Of a stretch of 64,000 nt of DNA, positions 1 through 9,687 are shown piece by piece (the first letter of the stretch is position 1; the number at the start of each line of letters is the position of its first letter). The notes beneath the pieces were generated by a model. That model was not told the origin of the DNA, did not search any database, and saw nothing but the letters and a program-made list of their open reading frames with translations. The stretch covers positions 1 to 64,000 of the forward strand of contig JBFWUW010000031.1 of the NCBI GenBank assembly GCA_050247075.1, read 5' to 3'. The translations under genes were made by a program, and so were the position numbers. Source of the stretch: JBFWUW01 sp050247075 (GTDB lineage: Bacteria > Planctomycetota > Planctomycetia > Pirellulales > JBFWUW01).

Positions 1-294
1 CCCAACTCCTCATGCTCAACCCACAACTCGATTCCTTTCTCCCGGCGCCCCCCACCCAAACGCCGCGGCGAATCCTCACGCGCCGAGGCAATCCAGCAAA
101 CGGCCACCACGACTCGCTTGTTTAAGGGCTAGCAGAGCATATTTTCCACCTACTTTCGAGACGCCCACCCCATCCTTTCCGTTTGCCTCGTCAAGCGCCG
201 CGGGCTGTGTTAGGATCACGTCTTGCAAGGCCGAACGCTGGCTGTCGTGGGCAGCGCGTGCCGCAAGTCACTCACTCTGCAATGGATTGGTTTC
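1..294. other. Intergenic, 5' edge of window
   Basis: No coding frame with recognisable protein features is visible in these 294 bases. A TTG at 223 is in frame with the next gene, but the ATG at 295 starts directly at the conserved SEC-C-like N-terminus, so I treat 223-294 as leader. The promoter of the first gene should lie here; I cannot point to a convincing -35/-10 pair. Confidence 0.5.
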
Positions 295-2409
295 ATGTCG
301 ATTGACGCCTATGCGCTCTGTCCGGGCGGGACGGGTAAGAAAATAAAGTTCTGCTGCGCCGACCTGGTTGGCGAACTCGACAAAATTGGCCGCATGCTGG
401 AAGGCGAGCAGTCGCGGGCCTGTCTGGACCACGTCGACCGGCTGACTGCCAAACACCCCAATCGGGCCTGCCTCTGCACCATCAAAGCCAACTTGGAACG
501 TGTCCTGGGCAAAGAGGACGAGGCGGAAAAGACCCTGCAACAGTTGCTGGCCAGCCAGCCCGACAATCCCGTGGCCCTGGCCGAGACGGCGCTCTTGGCG
601 TATCACAACGCCGATCTCCGTGCCGGCATGTCGGCCACCATGCAATCGGCCCAGGCCGCCGGGGGACAGATCCCGGCGAAGCTAATGGAGGCCTTGCTGG
701 CTACCTTTGGCTCGCTGTTGCAGGCGGGATATGGGCTGGCCGCTCGGCGGTATCTGCTGAGCTATGTGCAGCTTACCGAAGGCAAGGATGAACAAGCCTT
801 GACCGCGCTGCTCAAGTTCGACCAGTCCCCCGTCTCGCTACTGGAAAAACAGACGCCTGCCTTTCTGTCTTGTCCTGAATCGGCCGACTACCAGGAAGAG
901 TTCGATTCCGCGCTGATGTTGGCTGCCCGCATGGCTTACCACGCGGCCGGCGAACGGTTTGCCAGGCTGGCCGAGGCGCATCCCGATGGGATGGAGATTG
1001 CTTGGAACCTGGCGCTGTGCAAGACCTATACCGCGGATGACGGCGCCGCTGCGGCCTGGCACAAGTTCTCGGCGCTGGCGGCTGCGTCGGACGATGCAGT
1101 CGAGGCCCTGGCCCAGGCCCAAATGTTAAAGCCCGAGGAGGTGGCGGATTCGATCGACTTGCTCAAGATCACCATGCCGATTCTGAACATCGACGATTGC
1201 CAGGCGCGGGCCATGTCAGACCGCCGCCTGATGGGCATATCGCCCGCGGCCTTTCAGGTGGAGGAGGGCGAACCGCCCCCAAAGTCCGGGTTCGTGATTC
1301 TCGACCGCGCTTTGCCAGAGACTTCTCAAGGCATGGCCGCCGATGATGCCCCCAGGGTGCTGGGCCAATGCTGGCTGTTTGGCAAACAGACCGACCGCGA
1401 CGCGCGGTTGGAAATTGTCGCCCTCCGCGGCGACAAGATGGATCGTACCAAAGCCGCCCTGGTGGAAATCGCCGCCGAGTCCTTGGCCGCCACGAGCGAG
1501 GAGAGTGTGCTTGCCTCCAGGCAGGCGATTGAGGTTGCCCTATCGGAAGCGGTGGTGTTGCCTCGCGATACCCCGCCCGAACTAACGGCCGCCGCGAATA
1601 CCGCGAATCGCCGCCGTTGCTATTTTGACGTATTGACGCGGACTCCTCTGAAGATGCTGGGCGGAAAATCACCCGAGCAGGCCGCCAGCGACCCTGCCTT
1701 CCGCACACCCCTGCTGGCCTTGATTTTGAATTTGGAGTCAGGAGCGGACGGAACCGACATTGACTTCGACGAACTGCGCCGGCATTGGGGGCTGCCCGTG
1801 CCCGAACCGATTGTTGTCGCCGCCAATGAACTCTTGTCGATCGCCCCTTGCCGCTACCGGCGACTCGATTGTCCCCGGCTGGATGACGATGCCTTGTTGC
1901 GGGCCAGAACGCGGGCCATCGCCAGCCGCGCCGGGCAGGCGATTCGCAACACCAGCCTGGAGATACTCAACCGGCCTGGCCTGGCGGATCGTGTCGACCT
2001 GGCCGATGTCTACGGTGTGTTGGCCGAACTGGAAGAGGACGTCGGCCCCGCGCTGGAATACATCGACAAGGCCCGCGATGCCGCGGTCAAGGCGGGACAA
2101 TCGTCGGCCCCGTGGGACCTTCAGGAACTGAGGCTGCTGGGAGAAGGGCACGATCCAGCCCGCTTCGGCAAGATGATGGACCACCTGCTCACGGAACATA
2201 TCAATGAGCCGGGCGTCCGCGAGGCGATCCAGCAGCTCTTCTACTCCTTGGGCATGATCGACGAGTACGGCAGGCCGACCGCACTGGGCAATGCATCGGC
2301 CGACGAGCCGGCCATCGTCGGTGCCGAAGCCGAGGCAGGCAAACTGTGGACGCCCGACAGCGAACGGCCCCAGGAGAAGTCCGGCTTATGGCTGCCAGGT
2401 CAATCGTAG
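295..2409 (+). CDS. SEC-C-like zinc motif plus TPR repeat protein
   Basis: Hypothetical cytoplasmic protein of 704 aa. It opens with MSIDAYALCPGGTGKKIKF followed by two Cys, which matches the SEC-C metal-binding motif (usually CPCGSGKKYKKCC). The third position of the motif is Gly11 instead of Cys, so only Cys9, Cys20 and Cys21 remain. Residues about 25-170 carry helical TPR-like repeats (the stretch around LASQPDNPVALAETALLAY is a typical TPR unit), and TPR-like helices return near the C-terminus (about 590-680). No signal peptide or membrane segment is visible. The ATG at 295 was preferred over an upstream in-frame TTG because the motif begins there. SEC-C motifs occur in SecA tails and in many uncharacterised proteins and usually mediate protein or ribosome contacts; the role here is unknown. 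Confidence 0.75.
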   Translation: MSIDAYALCPGGTGKKIKFCCADLVGELDKIGRMLEGEQSRACLDHVDRLTAKHPNRACLCTIKANLERVLGKEDEAEKTLQQLLASQPDNPVALAETALLAYHNADLRAGMSATMQSAQAAGGQIPAKLMEALLATFGSLLQAGYGLAARRYLLSYVQLTEGKDEQALTALLKFDQSPVSLLEKQTPAFLSCPESADYQEEFDSALMLAARMAYHAAGERFARLAEAHPDGMEIAWNLALCKTYTADDGAAAAWHKFSALAAASDDAVEALAQAQMLKPEEVADSIDLLKITMPILNIDDCQARAMSDRRLMGISPAAFQVEEGEPPPKSGFVILDRALPETSQGMAADDAPRVLGQCWLFGKQTDRDARLEIVALRGDKMDRTKAALVEIAAESLAATSEESVLASRQAIEVALSEAVVLPRDTPPELTAAANTANRRRCYFDVLTRTPLKMLGGKSPEQAASDPAFRTPLLALILNLESGADGTDIDFDELRRHWGLPVPEPIVVAANELLSIAPCRYRRLDCPRLDDDALLRARTRAIASRAGQAIRNTSLEILNRPGLADRVDLADVYGVLAELEEDVGPALEYIDKARDAAVKAGQSSAPWDLQELRLLGEGHDPARFGKMMDHLLTEHINEPGVREAIQQLFYSLGMIDEYGRPTALGNASADEPAIVGAEAEAGKLWTPDSERPQEKSGLWLPGQS

Positions 2410-2524
2410 TGCATTGTCACCGGTACGTCTTAGGGTGCCACTGACGGGCGAGCCGCCGCTAGCACCCATTCTGATGTGACTTCCAACCCATCGGACCATC
2501 CCCCTACGAATCGGTCTAAACCCC

Positions 2525-5443
2525 ATGCGCAATCATCTTGCCGGACTGTTCTATTGCCTGATTGTTTCGGGTGGAGCGGGGGTACTGCCGGCTTCCGCCG
2601 ATGAAGTGGAAATGCCCCGCGTTCTCGACGAGCGGGTTGCACTAGAACTCGTGGCCGACTCGCCGCAAATCGTTACCCCGACCGGCATCGCCGTTGACCG
2701 GCGCGGGTGCGTCTACGTCGTCGAGTGCCACACCCACTTTCCGCCCGAGGGCTACACCGGGCCCAAGTTCGACCGTATCCGCATCTTCTGGGATACCGAG
2801 GATGGCCACGTCGACCATATCACCACCTTCCATGAGGGGACCACGCATACCATGAACATCGGGTTTCATCCCGATGGTTCGCTGTATGTCGCCACGCGGT
2901 CAGAGATTTTCCGCCTTCGCGATACCGATAACGACGACGTGGCCGACGAACGGACGCCCATCGCCCACCTGGAGACCACCGGCAACTACCCGCACAACGG
3001 GCTGTCGGGCTTTGCCTTTGACTACGCGGGCGATGTCTATTTTGGCTTTGGCGAAAACCTGGGGGCCGACTACAAGCTGATCGGCTCCGACGAACGCACG
3101 CTGAACGGCGGGGCCGAAGGGGGCAACATCTACCGCTGCCGGGCCGATGGCAGCCAGTTGCACCAGGTGGCGACCGGCTTTTGGAACCCGTTTCATCTCT
3201 GTTTTGATACCTTTGGCCGGCTGTTCGCCGTCGATAACGATCCCGATTCGCGGCCCCCCTGCCGGCTGCTGCACATCGTGGAGGATGGCGACTACGGCTA
3301 CCGCTTTCGCAACGGACGCAAGGGGCTACACCCCTTCACCGCCTGGAATGGCGAACTCCCCGGCACGCTCCCCATGGTCGCCGGCACGGGTGAAGCTCCC
3401 AGTGGCATTTTGGCTTATGAATCGACCAATCTGCCGGAAGACTACATCGGCAATCTACTCTGTACCTCTTGGGGCGATCACCGCATCGACCGCTTCCGGC
3501 TGCAACCGCATGGGTCGTCGTTTCTCTCCACGGCCGAGCCGATCATCGTGGGGGGAGAGAACTTTCGTCCTGTCGGCATTGCCACCGCGCCCGACGGCAC
3601 CTTGTACTTCAGCGACTGGGTCGATAAGTCGTACCAACTGCATGGCAAGGGGCGCATCTGGCGGATCCGCGGCAAGGGGCACCGGCCAAGTTCGGGCAGC
3701 GGAATGTCGTCGCGCAATCTTTCCGATCGAGCCAGAAGGGCTCGCGAACGATTTACCAACAAAGGCAACCGTTATCGCGAACTAGAAGCGGGCGAGGTGG
3801 ACAATCCGCGTGAGCGAGCCATTGCCTGGCAAGGGTTGGCGGCCGTCGATGCCGTGTCGAACAAGCTGCTGGACATCATCCCGGCGGAGCAGGAGCCCGG
3901 CGTGCAGGCACTGGCCGTGCGGCTGTTGCTTGATCCGCTCTCGCGCCCCAATACCGCCGCGGACGATCGGGCCGTCTTGCTCATGTCGCGGGCGGAGAAA
4001 GCCCTGTCGCCGAGCATGGACCAACTAACCCGCGAGGCGCTGGCCGATTGGATTCGCTATGGATTTGCGCCCGGCGCGGCTGACTCGGCTGAGGTTTTGC
4101 GACTGGCGGAAAGTGATGATCCATTCCTGCGCCGCGCGTTGTTGACCGCGCTAGTGCGTACAGGCCGGCTCGATAGTCCGTCCACCGATTGGGATCGCGC
4201 GGCCTCGCCCGCCGTGCGTCTGCTGGCCGTACTGTACTGCCGCGAGCTTGGCGCGATCGATGCCGACAGCCTGTCGCGGTTGAAGGCATTTCTGGAAGAC
4301 CCCGATCCCAATGTCCGCCTGACCGCCGTGCAATGGGCGGCCAAGGCGGGGTTGAAGCAGTTCCGGCCGCAACTGGCCGCCGGCCTGGCGGGCCAGGCCG
4401 CTACGCGGCGGCTGTTCGAGGGCTATCTGGCTGGCATTGCCCTGCTGGATGGCAACAACACCAAGGCCTGGGACGAGACCGGCCTGGAACCGTACATGGC
4501 CAAATTGTTGCTGGACGACAAGACCGCGCCGGCTGTCCGCACGCGGGCCTTGCGGATGCTGCGCCCAGACCATCCGGCTCTGACGGTCGAAGTCCTGCGA
4601 GGGTTGTTGGCGCAAGAAAACCCCACCATGCGGAAGGAAGTCATTCGCACGCTGCGCGAGCAGCCGCAGCCAGAAGCCCGCGAACTGTTGCGGTCGTTGG
4701 CCGCCAACGCCCAGCAGCCTACGGCATTGCGGGCCGAGGCGATCGTGGGGCTGCGGGCCAGCGATCCGGCCGACCGCAATTTGTTGTGGTCGCTGGCCGA
4801 CGAGCAAGTCCACCCGCTGCACGACGAGGCATTGCGTTCCCTGCGCGGCGTGGAATTGACCGCCGAGGAAAAGCAACATCTCAATGCCTTGAAAGCGGAC
4901 GAACCCGACACCCAGGAACTCGTGGCGCGGCTGCTCGATCCGCTGGCCGCCCTGCCCGACGCCCCCAGCGTGGACGACGGTGCCGCCTGGCTGGCCCTGC
5001 TCGACCGCCAAGGAAAGGGGGATGCCGCGGCCGGCGAGCGCATCTTCTTTCATGCCCAAGCCGCCGGCTGCTACAAGTGCCATCAACGAGAAGGCCGCGG
5101 CGGCCGTGTCGGTCCCGATCTGACCTCCACCGGCCAGGCGCTCTCCCGGCAGCGGCTGATCGAGTCGGTCTTGCGGCCCAGCCAGGAGGTTGCGCCGCAG
5201 TTTGTCACCTGGACCATCATCACCCGAGACGGCCGCACGCTGACCGGCGTGCTGACGGGCGAAGGGGTCGATGGCACGCAGTTCTACGCCGATGCCCAGG
5301 GACAGCCGTTTCAAGTACGTCCGGCGGAAATTGAACTGCGCGAGCAAGCTCAGAAGTCGATCATGCCCGACGGTCTGCATCAACGCCTAACGCTACGGGA
5401 ACTGCGCGACTTGTTGGCCTACCTGGCCAAGCCGCCATCGTGA
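2525..5443 (+). CDS. Planctomycete membrane-bound dehydrogenase-type protein with HEAT repeats and C-terminal haem domain
   Basis: Secreted 972-aa protein. Residues 1-25 are a signal peptide ending in ASADE. Residues about 30-390 form a beta-propeller of the PQQ/sorbosone-dehydrogenase-like type (Piru_Ver N-terminal domain). About 400-810 is helical HEAT-like repeat, visible in runs such as DPDPNVRLTAVQWAAKAGL. The last 140 residues are a cytochrome c-like domain with CYKCH at 849-853 and a probable distal Met in KSIMPDGL. The architecture is typical of Planctomycetes and Verrucomicrobia and suggests periplasmic oxidation of a sugar or alcohol with electron transfer to the haem. The substrate cannot be read from sequence. 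It is monocistronic as far as can be seen; the next gene starts 172 bp downstream with its own ribosome-binding site. Confidence 0.9.
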   Translation: MRNHLAGLFYCLIVSGGAGVLPASADEVEMPRVLDERVALELVADSPQIVTPTGIAVDRRGCVYVVECHTHFPPEGYTGPKFDRIRIFWDTEDGHVDHITTFHEGTTHTMNIGFHPDGSLYVATRSEIFRLRDTDNDDVADERTPIAHLETTGNYPHNGLSGFAFDYAGDVYFGFGENLGADYKLIGSDERTLNGGAEGGNIYRCRADGSQLHQVATGFWNPFHLCFDTFGRLFAVDNDPDSRPPCRLLHIVEDGDYGYRFRNGRKGLHPFTAWNGELPGTLPMVAGTGEAPSGILAYESTNLPEDYIGNLLCTSWGDHRIDRFRLQPHGSSFLSTAEPIIVGGENFRPVGIATAPDGTLYFSDWVDKSYQLHGKGRIWRIRGKGHRPSSGSGMSSRNLSDRARRARERFTNKGNRYRELEAGEVDNPRERAIAWQGLAAVDAVSNKLLDIIPAEQEPGVQALAVRLLLDPLSRPNTAADDRAVLLMSRAEKALSPSMDQLTREALADWIRYGFAPGAADSAEVLRLAESDDPFLRRALLTALVRTGRLDSPSTDWDRAASPAVRLLAVLYCRELGAIDADSLSRLKAFLEDPDPNVRLTAVQWAAKAGLKQFRPQLAAGLAGQAATRRLFEGYLAGIALLDGNNTKAWDETGLEPYMAKLLLDDKTAPAVRTRALRMLRPDHPALTVEVLRGLLAQENPTMRKEVIRTLREQPQPEARELLRSLAANAQQPTALRAEAIVGLRASDPADRNLLWSLADEQVHPLHDEALRSLRGVELTAEEKQHLNALKADEPDTQELVARLLDPLAALPDAPSVDDGAAWLALLDRQGKGDAAAGERIFFHAQAAGCYKCHQREGRGGRVGPDLTSTGQALSRQRLIESVLRPSQEVAPQFVTWTIITRDGRTLTGVLTGEGVDGTQFYADAQGQPFQVRPAEIELREQAQKSIMPDGLHQRLTLRELRDLLAYLAKPPS

Positions 5444-5615
5444 ACAGGCTAGCAAAGAGCGCGCCGCGACAATCGCTTGCTCAGAAGAATCGGCGGGTGG
5501 AATCCGGTTTGCGATGGGCTTTGACGTTGTGAACGAGAATCGTTTCACAGGCATTCACGCGCGTAGGCCGCACGATGCTCGGGTGATCGCTATTCGAACC
5601 GGAAGGAGTGGAATC

Positions 5616-7268
5616 ATGAAATTGCTGATCGTTGGCGGCGTCGCTGGCGGGGCTTCCGCTGCGACTCGTCTTCGTCGTTTGTCGGAAGATGCCGAGATCA
5701 TCATGTTCGAACGTGGGCCTGACGTGTCGTTCGCCAATTGTGGCCTGCCCTATTACGTTGGCGGCGAGATCGCCGATCGCAAGAAATTGCTGGTCACGAG
5801 CCCGGAACAGTTGCGCACCCGCTTCAAGCTCGACGTGCGAACCTTGACCTCCGTGGAAGCCATTGACCGTTCCGCCAAGAAGGTCCGTGTTCGAGATATC
5901 GCTTCAAACCTGGAGTATGAGGAGTCGTACGACAAGCTGCTGCTGGCACCAGGAGCAGCGCCGCTACGGCCCCCATTGCCGGGCATCGACCTGCCGCGAA
6001 TCTTCACCTTGAGAAACCTGCACGATGTGGACCGCATCAAGAAGACCGTAGACCAAGGCGTAACGCGCGCCGTTGTCGTTGGTGCCGGTTTCATCGGCCT
6101 GGAATTGGTCGAGAACTTCGTCCGGAAAGGCATCACCACGACGGTGGTTGAATTGCAGGACCAGATTCTGCCGCCGTTTGACAAGGAGATGACCACGCCC
6201 ATCCTGGCAGCTTTGACGGAACGAGGCGTAAGCGTATTGCTCGGCCAGTCCGCGGAAGGTTTTGAGGAAACGGCTGATGGCCTGGTGGTCGGGCTGAAAT
6301 CGGGCGAACGATTACCGGCGCAACTTGTCATTTTGGGTATAGGAGTCCGTCCGGAAAGCAAGTTGGCCGTCGATGCAAAGCTTGAAGTTGGGCCTCGCGG
6401 CGGTATTCAGGTCAACAAATTCCTGCAAACAAGCGATCCCGATATTTATGCCGTCGGAGATGCCATTGAGGTCAAGGACTTTGTGTCGGGCGATCCTACG
6501 CAAGTTCCGTTGGCGGGACCAGCCAACCGTCAGGGCCGCATCGCCGCCGAGAATATCTTCGGTCGCGCCGTGGAGTATCGGGGAACGCAGGGAACGGCCA
6601 TCTTGGGGGTTTTCGACCGCACGGCGGCCATGACGGGGGCTTCAGAAAAAAGCTTGCGCAAAGCGAATCGCCCCTTCCGCAAGGTTTACGTTCACCCAGC
6701 GCATCATGCCGGGTATTACCCTGGCGCGGAGCAGATGACGCTGAAGGTTGTTTTCCACCCGCAAACCGGCAAGCTACTGGGAGCACAGGCCGTGGGTGGA
6801 GCCGGCGTGGATAAGCGGATCGACGTACTAGCCGTAGCGATCCATGCAGGCATGACGGTGTTTGACCTGGAGGAAATGGAATTGTCTTATGCTCCGCAGT
6901 ATGGCTCGGCCAAAGACCCAATCAATATGGCGGGGTTTGTGGCGAGTGGTCTGTTGCGGGGCGACCATCCTCAAGTGGATGTCGAGGGGGTCTTGGCCGC
7001 GACGGAGAATCAGCGTCCATTGATGTTGGATGTGCGCACTTCGCGAGAATTCACGGAGGGGAGCATACCGGGAGCCGTGAACATTCCGGTCGATGAGCTG
7101 CGTTCTCGTTTGGGCGAAATTCCTCGCGATCGAGAGATCGCCGCTTTCTGCCAGGTTGGCCAGCGCGGGTACCTGGCAACCCGCATCTTGCGGCAGTCGG
7201 GTTTCTCGGCAGCCAACATCGGCGGCGGTTATAAAACGTACAAAATGTTCTACCCGAATTCAACTTGA
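5616..7268 (+). CDS. CoA-disulfide reductase-like flavoprotein with C-terminal rhodanese domain
   Basis: A 550-aa FAD/NAD(P)H-dependent pyridine nucleotide-disulfide oxidoreductase. Residues 1-35 hold the FAD Rossmann motif GGVAGGASAATRLRR. Cys42 in SFANCGLPYY corresponds to the single redox Cys of CoA-disulfide reductase. A second dinucleotide motif, VVGAGFIGLELVE, lies in the middle, and YAVGDAIEV is the FAD-binding GD motif. The last 100 residues are a rhodanese domain with active-site Cys512 in CQVGQRG. This CoADR-rhodanese architecture is known from enzymes that reduce persulfides or CoA-polysulfides. The start was chosen at ATG 5616 because GGAAGGAG lies at 5600-5607; an upstream in-frame ATG at 5514 would add 34 residues unlike the family. 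Convergent with the peroxidase gene. Confidence 0.92.
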   Translation: MKLLIVGGVAGGASAATRLRRLSEDAEIIMFERGPDVSFANCGLPYYVGGEIADRKKLLVTSPEQLRTRFKLDVRTLTSVEAIDRSAKKVRVRDIASNLEYEESYDKLLLAPGAAPLRPPLPGIDLPRIFTLRNLHDVDRIKKTVDQGVTRAVVVGAGFIGLELVENFVRKGITTTVVELQDQILPPFDKEMTTPILAALTERGVSVLLGQSAEGFEETADGLVVGLKSGERLPAQLVILGIGVRPESKLAVDAKLEVGPRGGIQVNKFLQTSDPDIYAVGDAIEVKDFVSGDPTQVPLAGPANRQGRIAAENIFGRAVEYRGTQGTAILGVFDRTAAMTGASEKSLRKANRPFRKVYVHPAHHAGYYPGAEQMTLKVVFHPQTGKLLGAQAVGGAGVDKRIDVLAVAIHAGMTVFDLEEMELSYAPQYGSAKDPINMAGFVASGLLRGDHPQVDVEGVLAATENQRPLMLDVRTSREFTEGSIPGAVNIPVDELRSRLGEIPRDREIAAFCQVGQRGYLATRILRQSGFSAANIGGGYKTYKMFYPNST

Positions 7269-7335
7269 TTCGGATCATCCTCGCTCACGTGAAGAGCCTG
7301 AGAAGGCAAACCTTCGACTGGTGGTGATGTTGGGC

Positions 7336-7352
7336 CCCGCGACTATCGCGGG
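7336..7352. terminator. Short perfect hairpin between convergent genes
   Basis: CCCGCGACTATCGCGGG forms a 7-bp GC-rich stem with a 3-base loop in the 144-bp gap between two convergent genes. No T-run follows on either strand, so an intrinsic terminator is only one possibility. Confidence 0.3.
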
Positions 7353-7412
7353 AGCCGTTGCCGAAATGATGACGAAATGCGCAAGCGGCCCGTAATCAGC
7401 ATAGCGCCCATG

Positions 7413-8447
7413 TCAGGGTAACTTTGGCGGCACAACCGCTGGAGCCTTGCCTGTGAGCGAATCGAGGAATTCAACCAGCAAGGGGATTTCGGCAAAGCTT
7501 CGATTGGAGAGCGCTTCCACATCGAGCGCCAGTCCATCCCGCCCCTTCGCCGGAATTGCCCGATAATAGAACGTGACAACATCCTCCAGCGTCTTCATCG
7601 ATCCGTTGTGCATGTAGGGGCCGGTCCGCGAAATGTTGCGTAGCGTGGGTGTGCGAAACCGATACCGATCTTCCTTGCTCCCCGTGACAATCGCTCGTCC
7701 CTCATCCTTGGACAACACGCCGATCCGGTAAAACTTGCCATCGCTGAGCAGCGGCCCGTTATGGCAGCGAACACAGCCTGCCTCACCTTGAAACAACTCC
7801 AACCCCTTCTTGGCATTCGAGGAGAGGGCGTTCTTGTCACCCGCGAGAAAACGGTCGAAGGGCGAAGGTTTCGTCACCAGGGTTCGCTGAAAGGCGGCCA
7901 GGGCTTTGGCGATACCGCCCTTGTTTGGCTTCATTCCGAATACGTGCTCGAATTCCGTGACGTAACCGGGAATGGCCGCTAGTTCCGTTTCCAGCGCATC
8001 CACGCTCTGATTCATCTCGACGGTCGACTCGATCGGACCAAGAGCCTGTTCCTCGAGACTCTCGGCTCGGCCATCCCAGAAAAAACGCCGGTAGAAGCCC
8101 ACGTTGAGACAGGTTTGAGTGTTGCGAGCCAAAGGCTTACCGTCTGCTCCGGGTGACAGTGCCAGGCCGTCACCGTACCCTTTTTCTGGCATATGACACG
8201 TTGCGCAACTCACTTTATTGTTGCCAGACAATCGCGGGTCGAAAAACAATTTCTTCCCTAACTCAACCTTGACCGGCGTTGTCGGATTGTCCTGGGGGAC
8301 TGGAACAATTTGTGGCAGCGGGATGAGCTTTGCCGGGTCTGTCTCGGATTCAGAATTTGCGCCACTTCTTTGCGGCGCGACGATCTGGGCGCGTGCGAAA
8401 CCGAGTGAAACGACATAGAGCAAAAAGGCGAACCAGAGATACTTCAT
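7413..8447 (-). CDS. Di-haem cytochrome c peroxidase (CcpA/MauG family)
   Basis: Periplasmic 344-aa protein that would reduce hydrogen peroxide with electrons from small cytochromes or copper proteins. A hydrophobic signal peptide (residues 1-20, ending ARAQ) precedes the catalytic domain. Two c-type haem motifs are present: CATCH at 81-85 and CVRCH at 225-229. The segment NVGFYRRFFWDGRAESLEEQ is the typical inter-haem signature, and YMHNGSMKTLEDVV is the C-terminal signature. Length fits the family (320-350 aa). The start at 8447 has GAGG about 9 bases upstream; a further in-frame Met at 8474 would put nine polar residues before the signal sequence. It lies 151 bp after the carbonic anhydrase gene on the same strand, so co-transcription is possible but not shown. 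Confidence 0.93.
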   Translation of the reverse strand: MKYLWFAFLLYVVSLGFARAQIVAPQRSGANSESETDPAKLIPLPQIVPVPQDNPTTPVKVELGKKLFFDPRLSGNNKVSCATCHMPEKGYGDGLALSPGADGKPLARNTQTCLNVGFYRRFFWDGRAESLEEQALGPIESTVEMNQSVDALETELAAIPGYVTEFEHVFGMKPNKGGIAKALAAFQRTLVTKPSPFDRFLAGDKNALSSNAKKGLELFQGEAGCVRCHNGPLLSDGKFYRIGVLSKDEGRAIVTGSKEDRYRFRTPTLRNISRTGPYMHNGSMKTLEDVVTFYYRAIPAKGRDGLALDVEALSNRSFAEIPLLVEFLDSLTGKAPAVVPPKLP

Positions 8448-8598
8448 GGTCCAATCCTCATCACCGAAAGGCAACTCATCAATCCGCGGCCGTAAGTCTC
8501 ATTTGTACCACGATCGCCGGCGATACTCGCATGAAAAGCGGCACTGGGGCCCGCGGCATTCCGCGGCATGGGCAACCTAGGGTGATGGCCGTACTAAC

Positions 8599-9270
8599 TC
8601 AGATGGCGCCCGTCGTCCGGCGTCGAACGGCCGCCTCGCCGGGCTGGTAGTGGTACTGGGCCAACGGGACAAACTGGCCGGTCGGCGTGTCGTAGGCAAA
8701 CACCTCGCCAGTTTCGATTTTGTACACCCAGCCATGCAAATGAAGATCGCCCCGTACCAGCCGCGAGGCGACGGAAGGCAGCGTGCGCAGGTTTTCCAAC
8801 TGCACCAAGACATTCTCCTCGACGGTAGCCGTCACCAGACGGTCCCCGTCGAGATGGCCGTAGTTGTCATGCACGATGCGGCGGGTGGTTTCGGCGTGGG
8901 CCAGCCAGGAAGCGACCGCCGGCAGCGAGGCCACGGCTTCCGGCTTCAGCAGGCCTTGCATGGCCCCGCAGTGCGAATGCCCGCAAATGATGACGTCTTT
9001 CACGCCCAGGCCGGCCACGGCGAATTCAATCGTCGCCGCCTCGCCGCCATTGGCGGCGCCATGGGGCGGCACGATATTTCCGGCATTGCGGAGAATAAAC
9101 AGATCGCCCGGCTGGCAGCGGGTCAGCAGGCTGGGGTCAATGCGCGAGTCCGAGCAAGTGATGAACAAAGTCTCCGGGTTTTGCCCTTTGGCCAACTGTT
9201 CAAACAGGCCTTTTAGCGGCCGGAAATGTTCCGTTCGGAACTGGTGGATGCCGTGGATCAGCTTTTGCAT
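8599..9270 (-). CDS. can: Beta-carbonic anhydrase
   Basis: A 223-aa cytoplasmic zinc enzyme interconverting CO2 and bicarbonate. Zinc ligands and the catalytic dyad are visible: Cys39 and Asp41/Arg43 in TCSDSRIDP, and His98 and Cys101 in ICGHSHCGAM. The stretch GDLFILRNAGNIVPP is the family signature, and the length is normal. It follows the ArsR gene on the same strand with a 48-bp gap, which suggests a two-gene unit controlled by that regulator. The gene symbol is by family resemblance; the beta class includes several paralogous symbols. Confidence 0.95.
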   Translation of the reverse strand: MQKLIHGIHQFRTEHFRPLKGLFEQLAKGQNPETLFITCSDSRIDPSLLTRCQPGDLFILRNAGNIVPPHGAANGGEAATIEFAVAGLGVKDVIICGHSHCGAMQGLLKPEAVASLPAVASWLAHAETTRRIVHDNYGHLDGDRLVTATVEENVLVQLENLRTLPSVASRLVRGDLHLHGWVYKIETGEVFAYDTPTGQFVPLAQYHYQPGEAAVRRRTTGAI

Positions 9271-9318
9271 GTTGTGTTGACGACCTCTTGTTGTTGTTGG
9301 CCACGTGCCGATTTCGCT

Positions 9319-9666
9319 TTACGCCCAGTCCTGGCGAGTCTTGCCAATGGCCTTGCGGAGTTCCTTGGCGTCGGTGCTGCCTCGTTCGAGAAAAGCGGTC
9401 GCGTCCAGCAGCCATCTGGCCATTTCCGGCTGACGTAGCTGGTAAAAAACGCGGCGGCCCGCTCGGCGTTCGGAAACGAGTCGATTGGCCCGCAAGACCA
9501 TCAAATGCTGGGACACGCCGGATTGGCTGATGCCCAATGCCGCCTGAAGTGAATTCACGTCGTGTTCGCCGTCCCGCAGTTCCTCGATGATTCGGATGCG
9601 GTGCGGATGCGAGAGCACGCCGAGCAAGTCCGCCAGCTCTTTCGTCACCAGGGCCCGATGAGGCAT
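9319..9666 (-). CDS. ArsR/SmtB-family winged-helix repressor without cysteines
   Basis: A 115-aa DNA-binding protein. The winged helix-turn-helix is clear: LSHPHRIRIIEELRDGEHDV is followed by the recognition region LGISQSGVSQHLMVLRANRLV and the wing ERRAGRRVFYQL. Members of this family are dimers that leave DNA when they bind metals or react with thiol or persulfide ligands. This copy has no Cys at all, so it lacks both the ELCVCDL-type metal site and the dithiol of BigR/SqrR sensors; its inducer is unknown. The ATG at 9666 was chosen over an in-frame GTG (9675) and TTG (9678). A perfect palindrome 22-39 bp upstream is the likely operator. The carbonic anhydrase gene follows directly. Confidence 0.9.
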   Translation of the reverse strand: MPHRALVTKELADLLGVLSHPHRIRIIEELRDGEHDVNSLQAALGISQSGVSQHLMVLRANRLVSERRAGRRVFYQLRQPEMARWLLDATAFLERGSTDAKELRKAIGKTRQDWA

Positions 9667-9687
9667 GGCCGGCACCAATAAATCTTT

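Noticed and set aside
4151..5383. Minus-strand frame opposite the dehydrogenase/haem gene
   Set aside because: It is an antisense shadow with no motif.
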